Shown here: positions 9,486-18,728 of the stretch, piece by piece | Layout of the letters: the number at the start of each line of letters is the position of its first letter | Numbering within the stretch: the stretch's first letter is position 1 | The notes under the pieces: model-generated | Database searches by the model: none | Told to the model about the DNA's origin: nothing | The model's input: only the letters and a program-made list of their open reading frames with translations | Assembly: GCF_900230255.1 (NCBI RefSeq) | Contig: NZ_OCNJ01000010.1 | Span: 89,247 to 153,246 of the forward strand | DNA length: 64,000 nt | Direction: 5' to 3' | Source: Caenispirillum bisanense | GTDB taxonomy: Bacteria; Pseudomonadota; Alphaproteobacteria; Rhodospirillales; Rhodospirillaceae | Translations under genes and position numbers: made by a program

Positions 9486-9493
<8 letters not shown>
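8732..9493 (+). CDS. Liv-type ABC transporter ATP-binding protein (LivG family)
   Basis: 253 residues. Walker A is GPNGAGKTTC, the Q-loop region is SFQISSVFPHLT, and Walker B is EVMLLDEPMAGM. The signature motif is weakly conserved: LPYGRKRGLELATTMA stands where LSGGQ is expected, as is common in LivG proteins. It is one of the two cytoplasmic ATPases of a branched-chain amino-acid or organic-acid importer. Its TGA overlaps the LivF start by 8 bases, so the two ATPases are translationally coupled. In this CoA-catabolic neighbourhood the cargo is more likely an organic acid than an amino acid. Confidence 0.9.
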
Positions 9494-10190
<697 letters not shown>

Positions 10191-10242
10191 CCGCGCCGTC
10201 GCACGACAAGGAAGAAACCGTACTCAACAGGGAGAAGCATCC

Positions 10243-11457
10243 ATGTCGAAGTTGAAGACGGCCCTCATGGCCGGCATCGCCTCCGTCGCCCTCGCCGGCA
10301 CCGCGCAGGCGGAGATTACCAACAACGTCGTGAAGATCGGCGTCCTCGACGACATGTCGGGCGTCTATGCCGACCTGGCGGGCGAGGGCTCGGTGCTGGC
10401 GGCGCGTATGGCGGTGGAAGACGCCGGCGGCTCGGTGGCCGGCAGCCCGATCGAGGTCATCTCGGCCGACCACCAGAACAAGGCGGACATCGCCGCCAAC
10501 GTCGCCCGCCAGTGGATCGACACCGATCAGGTGGACGTGGTGGTCGACGTCGGCAACTCCGCCGCCGCGCTCGCGGTGCAGGAAGTGACGGAGACCAAGG
10601 GCAAGGTCCACCTCAATTCCACCGCCGCCACCACGGCGCTGACCAACGAGAAGTGCTCGCCGACCGGCGTCCACTGGACCTACGACACCTATGCGCTCGC
10701 CAACGGCACCGGCAAGGCGCTGGTGGAGCAGGGCGCCAAGAAGTGGTTCTTCATCACCGCCGACTACGCCTTCGGCCACAGCCTGGAAGAAAACACCAGC
10801 AAGGCCGTGAAGTCCGCGGGCGGCGAGGTCGTCGGCAGCGTGCGCGCGCCGTTCCCCAACAACGACTTCTCCAGCTACCTGCTGCAGGCGCAGGGCTCGG
10901 GCGCCGACGTCATCGCCTTCGCCAATACCGGCGGCGACTTCGTCAACGCCCTGAAGCAGGCGCAGGAATTCGGCATCACCCAGAGCGGCCAGAAGATCGC
11001 CGGCCTGCTGGTGTTCCTGACCGACGTCCATTCGCTCGGCCTCGAATCCACCAAGGGCCTGACCATCACCACCGGCTGGTACTGGGACCAGGACGAGGAC
11101 TCCCGCGCCTGGGCCGACCGCTTCGCCGAGCGTAACGGCGGCAAGCGTCCGACCATGGTGCAGGCCGGCGTCTATTCCGCCGTCAGCCACTACCTGAAGG
11201 CCATCGCCGCCATCGAGAGCGACGAGGGCAAGCCGGTGGTCGACCAGATGAAGCAGACCCCCATCAACGACATGTTCGCCAAGAACGGCAAGATCCGCGA
11301 GGACGGCCGCATGGTGCACGACATGAAGCTGGTGCAGGTGAAGACGCCCGACGAGTCCAAGGGTGAATGGGACTACTACAAGATCCTGTCCAACATCCCG
11401 GGCGACCAGGCCTTCATGCCGCTGTCGGAAAGCACCTGCGACCTCGTGAAGCAGTAA
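10243..11457 (+). CDS. Periplasmic substrate-binding protein of the Liv-type importer
   Basis: 404 residues. A Sec signal peptide (MSKLKTALMAGIASVALAGTAQA) ends near residue 23 with an AQA cleavage site. There is no lipobox, so it is a soluble periplasmic protein. The mature part starts with VKIGVLDDMSGVYADLAG, typical of the type-1 periplasmic binding fold (LivK/Peripla_BP_6). It has a ribosome site (GGGAG) upstream of ATG 10243. It should deliver the cargo to the LivH/LivM permeases encoded directly downstream. The ligand is unknown; linkage to two acyl-CoA ligases suggests a carboxylate. Confidence 0.92.
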   Translation: MSKLKTALMAGIASVALAGTAQAEITNNVVKIGVLDDMSGVYADLAGEGSVLAARMAVEDAGGSVAGSPIEVISADHQNKADIAANVARQWIDTDQVDVVVDVGNSAAALAVQEVTETKGKVHLNSTAATTALTNEKCSPTGVHWTYDTYALANGTGKALVEQGAKKWFFITADYAFGHSLEENTSKAVKSAGGEVVGSVRAPFPNNDFSSYLLQAQGSGADVIAFANTGGDFVNALKQAQEFGITQSGQKIAGLLVFLTDVHSLGLESTKGLTITTGWYWDQDEDSRAWADRFAERNGGKRPTMVQAGVYSAVSHYLKAIAAIESDEGKPVVDQMKQTPINDMFAKNGKIREDGRMVHDMKLVQVKTPDESKGEWDYYKILSNIPGDQAFMPLSESTCDLVKQ

Positions 11458-11490
11458 AGAAGACCGCCTGACGCACGAGGGGAGCGATAC

Positions 11491-12378
11491 ATGGTCGACA
11501 TTCTGGGCGTACCGATGCCCGTGCTCATGGGGCAGTTGCTGCTCGGGCTCATCAACGGCGCCTTCTATGCCGTGCTGAGCCTGGGGCTGGCCCTGATCTT
11601 CGGGTTGCTCAACATCATCAACTTCGCTCACGGCGCCTTCTACATGCTGGGTGCGTTCGTGGCGTGGCTGGCGCTGCAGTACCTGGGCATCGGGTACTGG
11701 CCGGCGTTGATCGTCGCCCCCCTCGTCGTCGGCGTCTTCGGCGTGATCGTGGAGCGGCTGCTGCTCAAGCGGCTCTACGAGCTGGACCATCTGTACGGGC
11801 TGCTGCTGACCTTCGGCCTCGCCCTGGTCATCGAGGGCACGTTCCGCCAGCTCTACGGCATCTCCGGCCAGCCTTACCAGCTGCCGGAGTCGCTGTCGGG
11901 CGGCATCAACCTCGGCTTCATGTTCCTGCCCAAGTACCGCGCCTGGGTGATCGTCGCCTCGCTGGTCATGTGCCTCGCCACCTGGCTCATCATCGAGCGC
12001 ACCAAGCTTGGCGCCCTCATGCGGGCGGCGACGGAGAACCCCGACCTGGTGCGCGCCTTCGGCGTCAACGTGCCGCTGCTGGTGACGCTCACCTACGGCT
12101 TCGGCGTGGCGCTGGCGGCCTTCGCCGGGGTGCTGGCGGCGCCGATCTACTCGGTCAACCCGATCATGGGCTCGCACCTCATCATCGTCGTCTTCGCGGT
12201 GGTGGTGATCGGCGGCATGGGCTCGATCATGGGCGCCGTGGTCTCGGGCTTCATGCTCGGCGTGTTCGAGGGGCTGACGCGCGTGTTCTGGCCCGAGGCG
12301 TCGAGCGTGGTCATTTTCGTCATCATGGCCGTGGTGTTGATGGTCAAGCCGGCCGGCCTGTTCGGGAGGACGGCATGA
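11491..12378 (+). CDS. Liv-type ABC transporter permease (LivH family)
   Basis: 295 residues, very hydrophobic, with about eight membrane segments. The N-terminus (LLLGLINGAFYAVLSLGLALIFGLLNIINFAHG) is characteristic of LivH permeases. It forms the inner-membrane channel together with LivM. Its stop overlaps the LivM start (ATGA), showing coupling. It is part of the rightward operon that begins with the enoyl-CoA hydratase. Confidence 0.94.
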   Translation: MVDILGVPMPVLMGQLLLGLINGAFYAVLSLGLALIFGLLNIINFAHGAFYMLGAFVAWLALQYLGIGYWPALIVAPLVVGVFGVIVERLLLKRLYELDHLYGLLLTFGLALVIEGTFRQLYGISGQPYQLPESLSGGINLGFMFLPKYRAWVIVASLVMCLATWLIIERTKLGALMRAATENPDLVRAFGVNVPLLVTLTYGFGVALAAFAGVLAAPIYSVNPIMGSHLIIVVFAVVVIGGMGSIMGAVVSGFMLGVFEGLTRVFWPEASSVVIFVIMAVVLMVKPAGLFGRTA

Positions 12379-13388
12379 TGGGGTCCGTGAAGATGCACAA
12401 GGGCCTGTGGCTGGTGCTCGGTCTGGTCGCGCTGGCGGTGGCGCCGCTGGTCGTCTACCCGGTGTTCCTCGCAAAGGTGCTGTGCTTCGCGCTGTTCGCC
12501 GCGGCCTTCAACCTGCTGCTCGGCTATGTCGGCCTGCTGTCCTTCGGCCATGCCGCCTTCTTCGGCTTCGCCGCCTATTGCGGCGCCCACGTCACCAAGG
12601 TGTGGGGCTTCGGCCCGGAGGTGGCGATCCTCACCGGCACCGCGGTGGGCGCCGGCCTCGGCCTCGTGTTCGGCGCCATCGCCATCCGCCGCCAGGGCAT
12701 CTACTTCGCCATGGTGACGCTGGCCCTGGCCCAGATGGTCTACTTCGTCGCCCTGCAGGCGCCCTTCACCCACGGCGAGGACGGCATCCAGGGCGTGCCG
12801 CGGCGGCCGCTGTTCGGCCTCATCGACATCGGGTCCAACATCGCGATCTATTACTTCGTGCTGGCGGTGTTCCTGATCGGGGTGTTCATCATCTACCGCA
12901 CGGTGCATTCGCCGTTCGGCCAGATCCTCAAGTCCATCCGCGAGAACGAGCCGCGCGCCATCTCGCTCGGCTACGACACCGACCGCTACAAGCTGATCGC
13001 CTTCGTGCTGTCGGCGGGCCTGTCGGGCCTTGCGGGGTCCACCAAGGTGCTGGTGTTCCAGCTGGCGTCGCTGACCGACGTGCAGTGGCAGATGTCGGGC
13101 GAGGTCGTGCTGATGACGATCCTCGGCGGCATGGGCACCATGCTCGGCCCCATCGTCGGTGCCGCCGTGGTGGTCAGCATGCAGAACTACCTGGCGCAGG
13201 TGGGCTCCATGACCACCATCGTCCAGGGCGCCATCTTCGTGGTCTGCGTGCTGCTGTTCCGCCGCGGCATCGTCGGCGAGCTGGCGGCCTTCCTCCGCAG
13301 CCGGCGGAAGACCCCGGCGGAGCCCGAAAGCTCGTACCAGCAGGCGGGGGCCGCCGCACCGGCCCCGGAGAGGCCGCGCGGCGGCTGA
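12375..13388 (+). CDS. Liv-type ABC transporter permease (LivM family)
   Basis: About 337 residues with many membrane segments. Typical LivM motifs are present (FNLLLGYVGLLSFGHAAFFG, RRQGIYFAMVTLALAQ, and ISLGYDTDRYKLIAFVLSA near 196). Two adjacent in-frame ATG codons (12375 and 12378) are possible. GGGAGG at 12364-12369 gives 5 or 8 bases of spacing, so the exact start is open by one codon. It is the last gene of the importer operon. A GC-rich stem (GAGCCGCC/GGCGGCTC, 13387-13416) follows the stop and faces the convergent RND gene. Confidence 0.94.
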   Translation: MMGSVKMHKGLWLVLGLVALAVAPLVVYPVFLAKVLCFALFAAAFNLLLGYVGLLSFGHAAFFGFAAYCGAHVTKVWGFGPEVAILTGTAVGAGLGLVFGAIAIRRQGIYFAMVTLALAQMVYFVALQAPFTHGEDGIQGVPRRPLFGLIDIGSNIAIYYFVLAVFLIGVFIIYRTVHSPFGQILKSIRENEPRAISLGYDTDRYKLIAFVLSAGLSGLAGSTKVLVFQLASLTDVQWQMSGEVVLMTILGGMGTMLGPIVGAAVVVSMQNYLAQVGSMTTIVQGAIFVVCVLLFRRGIVGELAAFLRSRRKTPAEPESSYQQAGAAAPAPERPRGG

Positions 13389-13447
13389 GCCGCCACCGTC
13401 GCCGCGGCGGCGGCTCTGGGGGCGACTCAGGGGGCGGCGGCTCCGGC

Positions 13448-16400
13448 CTATTCGGCCGGCGCCGCCTGCGCCTCGGCCGCCGGAGCCGCCATCACCCGCC
13501 GCAGCGGGCGGTTGCCCGCCAGGGCGCGGAGGACGACGTAGAACACCGGCGTCAGGAAGATGCCGAACAGCGTCACCCCGATCATGCCCGAGAACACGGC
13601 GATGCCCATGGCCTGGCGCATCTCCGCCCCGGCGCCGGTCGCCAGCACCAGCGGCACCACGCCCATGATGAAGGCCATGGAGGTCATGAGGATCGGCCGC
13701 AGGCGCAGGCGGCTCGCCATGAGCGCCGCGGCGCGCGGCGAATGGCCGGCGAATTCCAGCTCGCGGGCGAATTCCACGATCAGGATGGCGTTCTTCGCCG
13801 ACAGGCCCACCAGTACGATGAGGCCGATCTGGGTGAAGACGTTGTTGTCGCCGCCCACCAGCTCGATTCCCGCCAGCGCCGCCAGCAGGCTCATGGGCAC
13901 GATGAGGATGATGGCGATGGGCAGCGTCAGGCTCTCGTACTGCGCCGCCAGCACCAGGAACACCAGCAGGAGCGCCAGCGGGAAGACGATGACCGAGGAA
14001 TTGCCGGCCAGGATCTGCTGGTAGGTCAGTTCCGTCCACTCGAAGGCGAAGCCCTTGGGCAGGGTTTCGGCGGCGATGCGCTCGACGGCCGCTTCCGCCT
14101 CGCCCGAGGAATAGCCGGGGGCGGCCGCACCACTGACGTCGGCAGCGAGGAAGCCGTTGTAGCGCATGGCGCGCTCCGGCCCCGCCGCCGGCTCGATGGT
14201 CATGAGGGCGGACAGCGGGATCATCTCGCCGCTCGCCGAGCGCACCTTCAGGCGGCCGATGTCCTCGGCGTGCGAGCGGAACGGCGCGTCGGCCTGGACG
14301 CGCACCGTGTAGGTGCGGCCGAACTCGTTGAAGTCGTTGACGTAGAGGCTGCCGAGGTAGATCTGCAGCGTGTCGAACACGTCCGACACCGACACGCCCA
14401 GCTGCTGCGCCTTGGTGCGGTCGACGTCGGCGAAGACCTGCGGCACGTTGATCTGGTAGCTGGTGAACAGGTTGGCGAGTTCCGGCGCCTTGGCCGCCTC
14501 GACCAGGAAGGCCTTCACCGCGCCGTCGAGGGCGGCGTAGCCCTGGTTGCCGCGGTCCTGCACCTGCAGCTTGAAGCCGCCGGTGGTGCCGAGGCCCTGG
14601 ACGGGCGGCGGCGGGAACATGACGACGAAGGCTTCCTGGATGCCGGCGAACTGCCCGTTCAGGCGGCCGGCGATGGCGCCGGCGCTCTGCTCGGGCGTGG
14701 TGCGCTCGTCGAAGGACTTGAGGGCGGCGAAGACGATGCCCGAGTTGGTGCTGTTGGTGAAGCCGTTGATGGACAGGCCGGGGAACGACACGGCGTGCTC
14801 GACACCGGGGTCGGCCAGGGCGATGTCGCCCATGCGGCGGATCACCTCTTCCGTGCGGTCGAGGGTGGCGCCGTCGGGCAGCTGGGCGAAGCCGATGAGG
14901 TACTGCTTGTCCTGCATGGGCACGAAGCCGCGCGGCACCTGCTGGAACAGGCCGACGGTGACGGCGAGCAGCGCCACGTAGATTCCCATCATCACCGCCT
15001 TGCGCGACAGCACGCGGCCGACGCCGCCGTCGTAGGCGCGCGCCCCCGCCCCGAAGACGCGGTTGAAGCCGCGGAACAGCCAGCCGAGGCCGGCGTCCAT
15101 GATGCGCGTCAGGCGGTCCTTCGGGGCGTCGTGGCTCTTCAGCAGCAGGGCGGCGAGGGCCGGCGACAGGGTCAGGGAGTTGACCGCCGAGATGACGGTG
15201 GAGATGGCGATGGTGAGCGCGAACTGCTTGTAGAACTGCCCGGTCAGGCCGCTGATGAAGGCGAGCGGCACGAACACCGCCACCAGCACCAGGGCGATGG
15301 CGACGATGGGGCCGGAAACCTCCTGCATGGCCTTGTAGGTGGCCTGGCGCGGTTCCAGCCCTTCGGCGATGTTGCGCTCGACGTTCTCGACCACGACGAT
15401 GGCGTCGTCGACCACGATGCCGATGGCGAGCACCAGCCCGAACAGCGACAGGGCGTTCACCGACACGCCGAGCAGGTGCATGACCGCAAAGGTGCCGACC
15501 ACCGACACCGGCACGGCGAGCAGCGGGATGATGGAGGCGCGCCACGTCTGGAGGAACAGGATCACCACCACGACCACCAGCAGCACCGCTTCCAGCAGCG
15601 TGTGGACCACCGACTCGATGGAGGCGTGGACGAACTGGGTGGTGTCGTAGACGATCTGGTAGTCGACGCCCTCGGGCATGAGCGTCTTCAGCTCGGCCAT
15701 GGTCTCCTGCACGCGGTCGGAAATCTCGATGGCGTTGGAGCCGGGCGCCTGGAAGATGGGGATGGCGACCGCCGCCTGGTTGTCGAGCAGCGAGCGCAAG
15801 GCGTATTCCGCCGCCCCCAGCTCCAGCCGGCCGAGGTCGCGCAGGCGGGTGACGGCGCCATCGTCGTCCACCTTCACGGCGATGTCGCCGAATTCCTCGA
15901 CCGTCTGCAGGCGGCCGCGGGCGTTGACCGACATCTGCAGGTCGACGCCCGGCGCGCTCGGCGAGGCGCCGACCACGCCGGCCGCCGCCTGCACGTTCTG
16001 CTCGCGGATGGCCGCCACCACGTCGCCGGCCGACAGGCCGCGCCCGGCCACCTGCTGCGGGTCGAGCCAGACGCGCATGGCGTAGTCGCCGGCCCCGAAC
16101 AGCTGCACGTCGCCGACGCCGTTGAGGCGCGCCAGCCGGTCCTTGACGTTGAGGACGGCGTAGTTGCGCAGGTAGGTCATGTCGTAGCGGCCGTCGGGCG
16201 ACAGCAGGTGGACGACCATGGTGAGGTCGGGCGAGCTTTTCAGCGTGGTGACGCCGATGCGCCGCACTTCCTCCGGCAGGCGCGGCTCGGCCTGGGCGAC
16301 ACGGTTCTGCACCAGTTGCTGGGCCTTGTCCGGGTCGGTGCCGAGGCGGAAGGTGACGGTCAGCGTCATGGTGCCGTCGGTGGTCGCCTGGCTGCCCATG

Positions 16401-16636
16401 TAGAGCATGTCCTCGACGCCGTTGACGGCCTCTTCCAGCGGCGTCGCCACGGTGGCGGCGATGACGGCGGGGTTGGCGCCGGGGTACTGGGCGCGCACCA
16501 CCACCGTCGGCGGCACCACCTCGGGGTATTCGGAAACCGGCAGGCCGCGCAGGGCGAGCAGGCCGGAGATGAAGATGAGCAGCGACAGGACGCCCGCGAA
16601 GACGGGCCTGTCGACGAAGAAGCGCGAAAGGTTCAT
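13448..16636 (-). CDS. RND multidrug efflux transporter, MexF/AcrB-like (pump 1)
   Basis: 1062 residues, full-length HAE1-family inner-membrane pump. The N-terminus MNLSRFFVDRPVFAGVLSLL and the SEYPEVVPPTVVV segment are typical of the MexF branch. The proton-relay Asp pair is present in TM4 (GIVVDDAIVVVENVERN) and the relay Lys in TM10 (GLSAKNAILIVEFA), so it should be functional. It expels hydrophobic compounds by proton antiport and needs the adaptor encoded 46 bases upstream. No outer-membrane channel gene follows, so it must borrow a TolC/OprM-type protein from elsewhere. A divergent TetR gene probably controls it. Confidence 0.95.
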   Translation of the reverse strand: MNLSRFFVDRPVFAGVLSLLIFISGLLALRGLPVSEYPEVVPPTVVVRAQYPGANPAVIAATVATPLEEAVNGVEDMLYMGSQATTDGTMTLTVTFRLGTDPDKAQQLVQNRVAQAEPRLPEEVRRIGVTTLKSSPDLTMVVHLLSPDGRYDMTYLRNYAVLNVKDRLARLNGVGDVQLFGAGDYAMRVWLDPQQVAGRGLSAGDVVAAIREQNVQAAAGVVGASPSAPGVDLQMSVNARGRLQTVEEFGDIAVKVDDDGAVTRLRDLGRLELGAAEYALRSLLDNQAAVAIPIFQAPGSNAIEISDRVQETMAELKTLMPEGVDYQIVYDTTQFVHASIESVVHTLLEAVLLVVVVVILFLQTWRASIIPLLAVPVSVVGTFAVMHLLGVSVNALSLFGLVLAIGIVVDDAIVVVENVERNIAEGLEPRQATYKAMQEVSGPIVAIALVLVAVFVPLAFISGLTGQFYKQFALTIAISTVISAVNSLTLSPALAALLLKSHDAPKDRLTRIMDAGLGWLFRGFNRVFGAGARAYDGGVGRVLSRKAVMMGIYVALLAVTVGLFQQVPRGFVPMQDKQYLIGFAQLPDGATLDRTEEVIRRMGDIALADPGVEHAVSFPGLSINGFTNSTNSGIVFAALKSFDERTTPEQSAGAIAGRLNGQFAGIQEAFVVMFPPPPVQGLGTTGGFKLQVQDRGNQGYAALDGAVKAFLVEAAKAPELANLFTSYQINVPQVFADVDRTKAQQLGVSVSDVFDTLQIYLGSLYVNDFNEFGRTYTVRVQADAPFRSHAEDIGRLKVRSASGEMIPLSALMTIEPAAGPERAMRYNGFLAADVSGAAAPGYSSGEAEAAVERIAAETLPKGFAFEWTELTYQQILAGNSSVIVFPLALLLVFLVLAAQYESLTLPIAIILIVPMSLLAALAGIELVGGDNNVFTQIGLIVLVGLSAKNAILIVEFARELEFAGHSPRAAALMASRLRLRPILMTSMAFIMGVVPLVLATGAGAEMRQAMGIAVFSGMIGVTLFGIFLTPVFYVVLRALAGNRPLRRVMAAPAAEAQAAPAE

Positions 16637-16682
16637 GGCGGGGCGTCCCGGTGACGGTGTGATGCGGCGCGGCGGCGGGCGG

Positions 16683-17957
16683 TCAGCGCTGCGCCAGGGC
16701 CTGGGCGGCGGCGGGCGCGGCGGAGACGGCGGCCATGGCGACCTCCTCGGCGGCGACGAGGCTGCCGGGGCGCACGCGCTGCAGGCCGTTGACGACGATG
16801 CGCTCGCCGGCGGACAGGCCGGCGGTGACGATGCGCAGGCCGTCGGCCCGGTCGCCGAGCATCACCTCGCGATAGGCGACGCGGTCGTCGGCGTCGACCA
16901 CCAGGACGAACTTCTTGTCCTGGTCGGTGCCGACGGCGCGGTCGCTGACCAGCAGCGCCGCGGCGGTGGCCGGCTGGCCGAGGGCGAGGCGGGCGAACTG
17001 GCCGGGCATGAGGCGGCCGTCGGGGTTGGGGAACTGCGCCCGCACCCGGATGGTGCCGCTGTCGACGTCGACCACGTTGTCGATCATCTGCACGTGGCCT
17101 TCCACCGGCACCTCGGAGCCGGAGACGGTCATGCGCACGGGGATGCGCTCCACCGGCAGGGCGCCCGCGGGCGGCTGGGCGCGCAGGCCGGCGAGGGCCT
17201 GCATCACCGTCTCCTCGGTGGCGGCGAAGGTGGCGTAGATGGGGTCGACGGAGACCAGCGTGGTCAGCACCGGCGCCTCGCCGCCGCCGCCCACCAGGTT
17301 GCCGACCGTCACCTCGGCGCGGCCGACGCGGCCGGCGACGGGGGCACGCACCTCGGTATAGCCGAGGTCGAGACGGGCGCGGGTCAGCGCGGCGCGGGCG
17401 ACGCCGAGGGCGGCCTGGGCCTCCTGGTGGTCGTGGGCGCGGCCTTCGAGGACGCTGCGCGGGATGGTGCCGCTGTCGGCCAGCTGGCGGCCGCGGGCAT
17501 GCTCGCGCCCGGCGAAGGCGAGCCGCGCCTCGGCGGCGGCGACCTGGGCCTCGGCGCGGGCGACTTCGGCGGCGTAGGGGGCGGGGTCGAGGCGCATGAG
17601 CACGTCGCCGGCGGCTACCATGCCGCCTTCGCGGAACAGCACCTCGGTCACCTGGCCGGCGACGCGCGGCCGGACGGCGACACTGTCGACCGCCTCCAGT
17701 CGACCGGAATAGCTCTGCCAGGACACCACCTGGCGCTGTTCGACCACGACGACGGAAACGGGCACCGCCGGCTCGGCCTGCGGGGCGGCGGCCTCGGGGC
17801 CGGCTTCGGCGAGGGCGGGGGAGACGGTGGCGACCAGGGTGTCGCCGGCGGCCGCGGCGGCCAGCACGGCGACCGCCGCTCCGGCCAGCAGCAGGCGGGA
17901 CAGGCGACGGCGGGGGCGCGGCGCCGGGCGTTCGGCGGGGGAGTGGGGATGCGTCAT
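16683..17957 (-). CDS. RND efflux periplasmic adaptor (membrane fusion protein), pump 1
   Basis: 424 residues from ATG 17957 (MTHPHSPAER). A single N-terminal membrane anchor (RLLLAGAAVAVLAAAAAGD) precedes a periplasmic region. There is no lipobox Cys. The biotinyl-lipoyl halves (VAVRPRVAGQVTEVLF and YTEVRAPVAGRVGRAEV) flank a helical hairpin, and the beta-barrel segment VDPIYATF follows, as in AcrA/MexE. It links the pump at 13448-16636 to an outer-membrane channel. The frame extends further upstream through the operator region and is not coding there. The operator pair before it suggests repression by the divergent TetR. Confidence 0.94.
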   Translation of the reverse strand: MTHPHSPAERPAPRPRRRLSRLLLAGAAVAVLAAAAAGDTLVATVSPALAEAGPEAAAPQAEPAVPVSVVVVEQRQVVSWQSYSGRLEAVDSVAVRPRVAGQVTEVLFREGGMVAAGDVLMRLDPAPYAAEVARAEAQVAAAEARLAFAGREHARGRQLADSGTIPRSVLEGRAHDHQEAQAALGVARAALTRARLDLGYTEVRAPVAGRVGRAEVTVGNLVGGGGEAPVLTTLVSVDPIYATFAATEETVMQALAGLRAQPPAGALPVERIPVRMTVSGSEVPVEGHVQMIDNVVDVDSGTIRVRAQFPNPDGRLMPGQFARLALGQPATAAALLVSDRAVGTDQDKKFVLVVDADDRVAYREVMLGDRADGLRIVTAGLSAGERIVVNGLQRVRPGSLVAAEEVAMAAVSAAPAAAQALAQR

Positions 17958-17984
17958 GGGAGGAGGGCTCCAGAAGCAATTTTG

Positions 17985-17996
17985 TACCGTTCGGTA
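17985..17996. promoter_or_regulatory. TetR-type operator half of a pair (pump 1 side)
   Basis: TACCGTTCGGTA, a 12-base inverted repeat (TACCG-TT-CGGTA) inside the larger block TTTTGTACCGTTCGGTAAA. It lies just upstream of the adaptor gene. A second, inverted copy of the whole block is at 18037-18048, and TACC-N4-GGTA cores are typical AcrR/TetR sites. Presumed binding site of the divergent TetR protein. Confidence 0.7.
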
Positions 17997-18036
17997 AAAA
18001 ATGCAGACTGGACCCGACCGTGTCAACACACTAATT

Positions 18037-18048
18037 TACCGACTGGTA
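18037..18048. promoter_or_regulatory. TetR-type operator half of a pair (regulator side)
   Basis: TACCGACTGGTA. Read on the minus strand the flanks give TTTTTGTACCAGTCGGTAAA, matching the first site (TTTTGTACCGTTCGGTAAA) apart from the two central bases. The two sites are 40 bases apart between adaptor and regulator genes and just upstream of the regulator's ribosome site, so they would allow autoregulation. Confidence 0.7.
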
Positions 18049-18069
18049 CAAAAAGAGGAGAGCCATTGG

Positions 18070-18651
18070 ATGGGCCGGCCCCGGGCCTTTTGCGCCGAAA
18101 CCGCCCTCGACCGTGCGCTGGAGGTGTTCTGGCGCAAGGGCTACGAGGCGACGTCGCTGAGCGATCTGACGGAAGCCATGGGCATCAACCGCCCCAGCCT
18201 CTACGGCACCTTCGGCAACAAGGAGGAGCTGTTCCGCCGGGCGCTGGACCGCTACGTGCGCGGCAAGGAGGCGCACCTGCGCGCGGCCCTCGATCAGCCG
18301 ACGGGCCGGGCGGCGGTGGAGCGTCTGCTGCTGGACGCGGCAGAGGCCCTGACCGACCCGGAGCACCCGGCCGGCTGCATGGCGGTGCAGGGCGCGCTGA
18401 CCTGCAGCGAGGCGTCGGAGTGCCTGCGGCAGGAGCTGGACGGCTACCGGGTGGCGCAGCAGCAGATCGTGCGCGAGCGCCTGGAACGGGCGGCGGCGGC
18501 GGGCGATCTGCCGCCGGGGACCGATCCGGCGGCGCTGGCGCAGTTGGTGACCACGCTCATCCACGGCATGTCGGTCCAGGCGGCCGGCGGGGCGACGCGG
18601 GCGGACCTCGAAGCCATCGTCCACGCCGCCCTGCTGTTCTGGCCGCCCTGA
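18070..18651 (+). CDS. TetR/AcrR-family regulator of RND pump 1
   Basis: 193 residues from ATG 18070 (MGRPRAFCAETALDRALEVFW), chosen because AGGAG lies 9 bases upstream; the longer frame would read through the operator. The helix-turn-helix is GYEATSLSDLTEAMGINRPSLYGTFGNKEEL (in outline, residues 27-57). The C-terminal domain contains DPEHPAGCMAVQGAL, found in the TetR subgroup that senses electrophiles or dyes. It is divergent from the pump operon and shares the operator pair, so it is the likely local repressor. The inducer is not predictable. Confidence 0.92.
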   Translation: MGRPRAFCAETALDRALEVFWRKGYEATSLSDLTEAMGINRPSLYGTFGNKEELFRRALDRYVRGKEAHLRAALDQPTGRAAVERLLLDAAEALTDPEHPAGCMAVQGALTCSEASECLRQELDGYRVAQQQIVRERLERAAAAGDLPPGTDPAALAQLVTTLIHGMSVQAAGGATRADLEAIVHAALLFWPP

Positions 18652-18728
18652 CGCGAAACGCCGTCGCGGCATGCCGCGATGGTCGGGTCACCCCAACCGC
18701 GCTGCCCGCCGGCCACGGCGGGACGGCG

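Noticed and set aside
12407..16654. Very long plus-strand open frame (about 1400 codons) opposite pump 1; similar ones at 36934-40368 and 41344-45669
   Set aside because: Shadow frames of GC-rich RND genes: His/Arg/Gly-rich translations with no domain motifs, while the minus-strand frames carry clear RND motifs.
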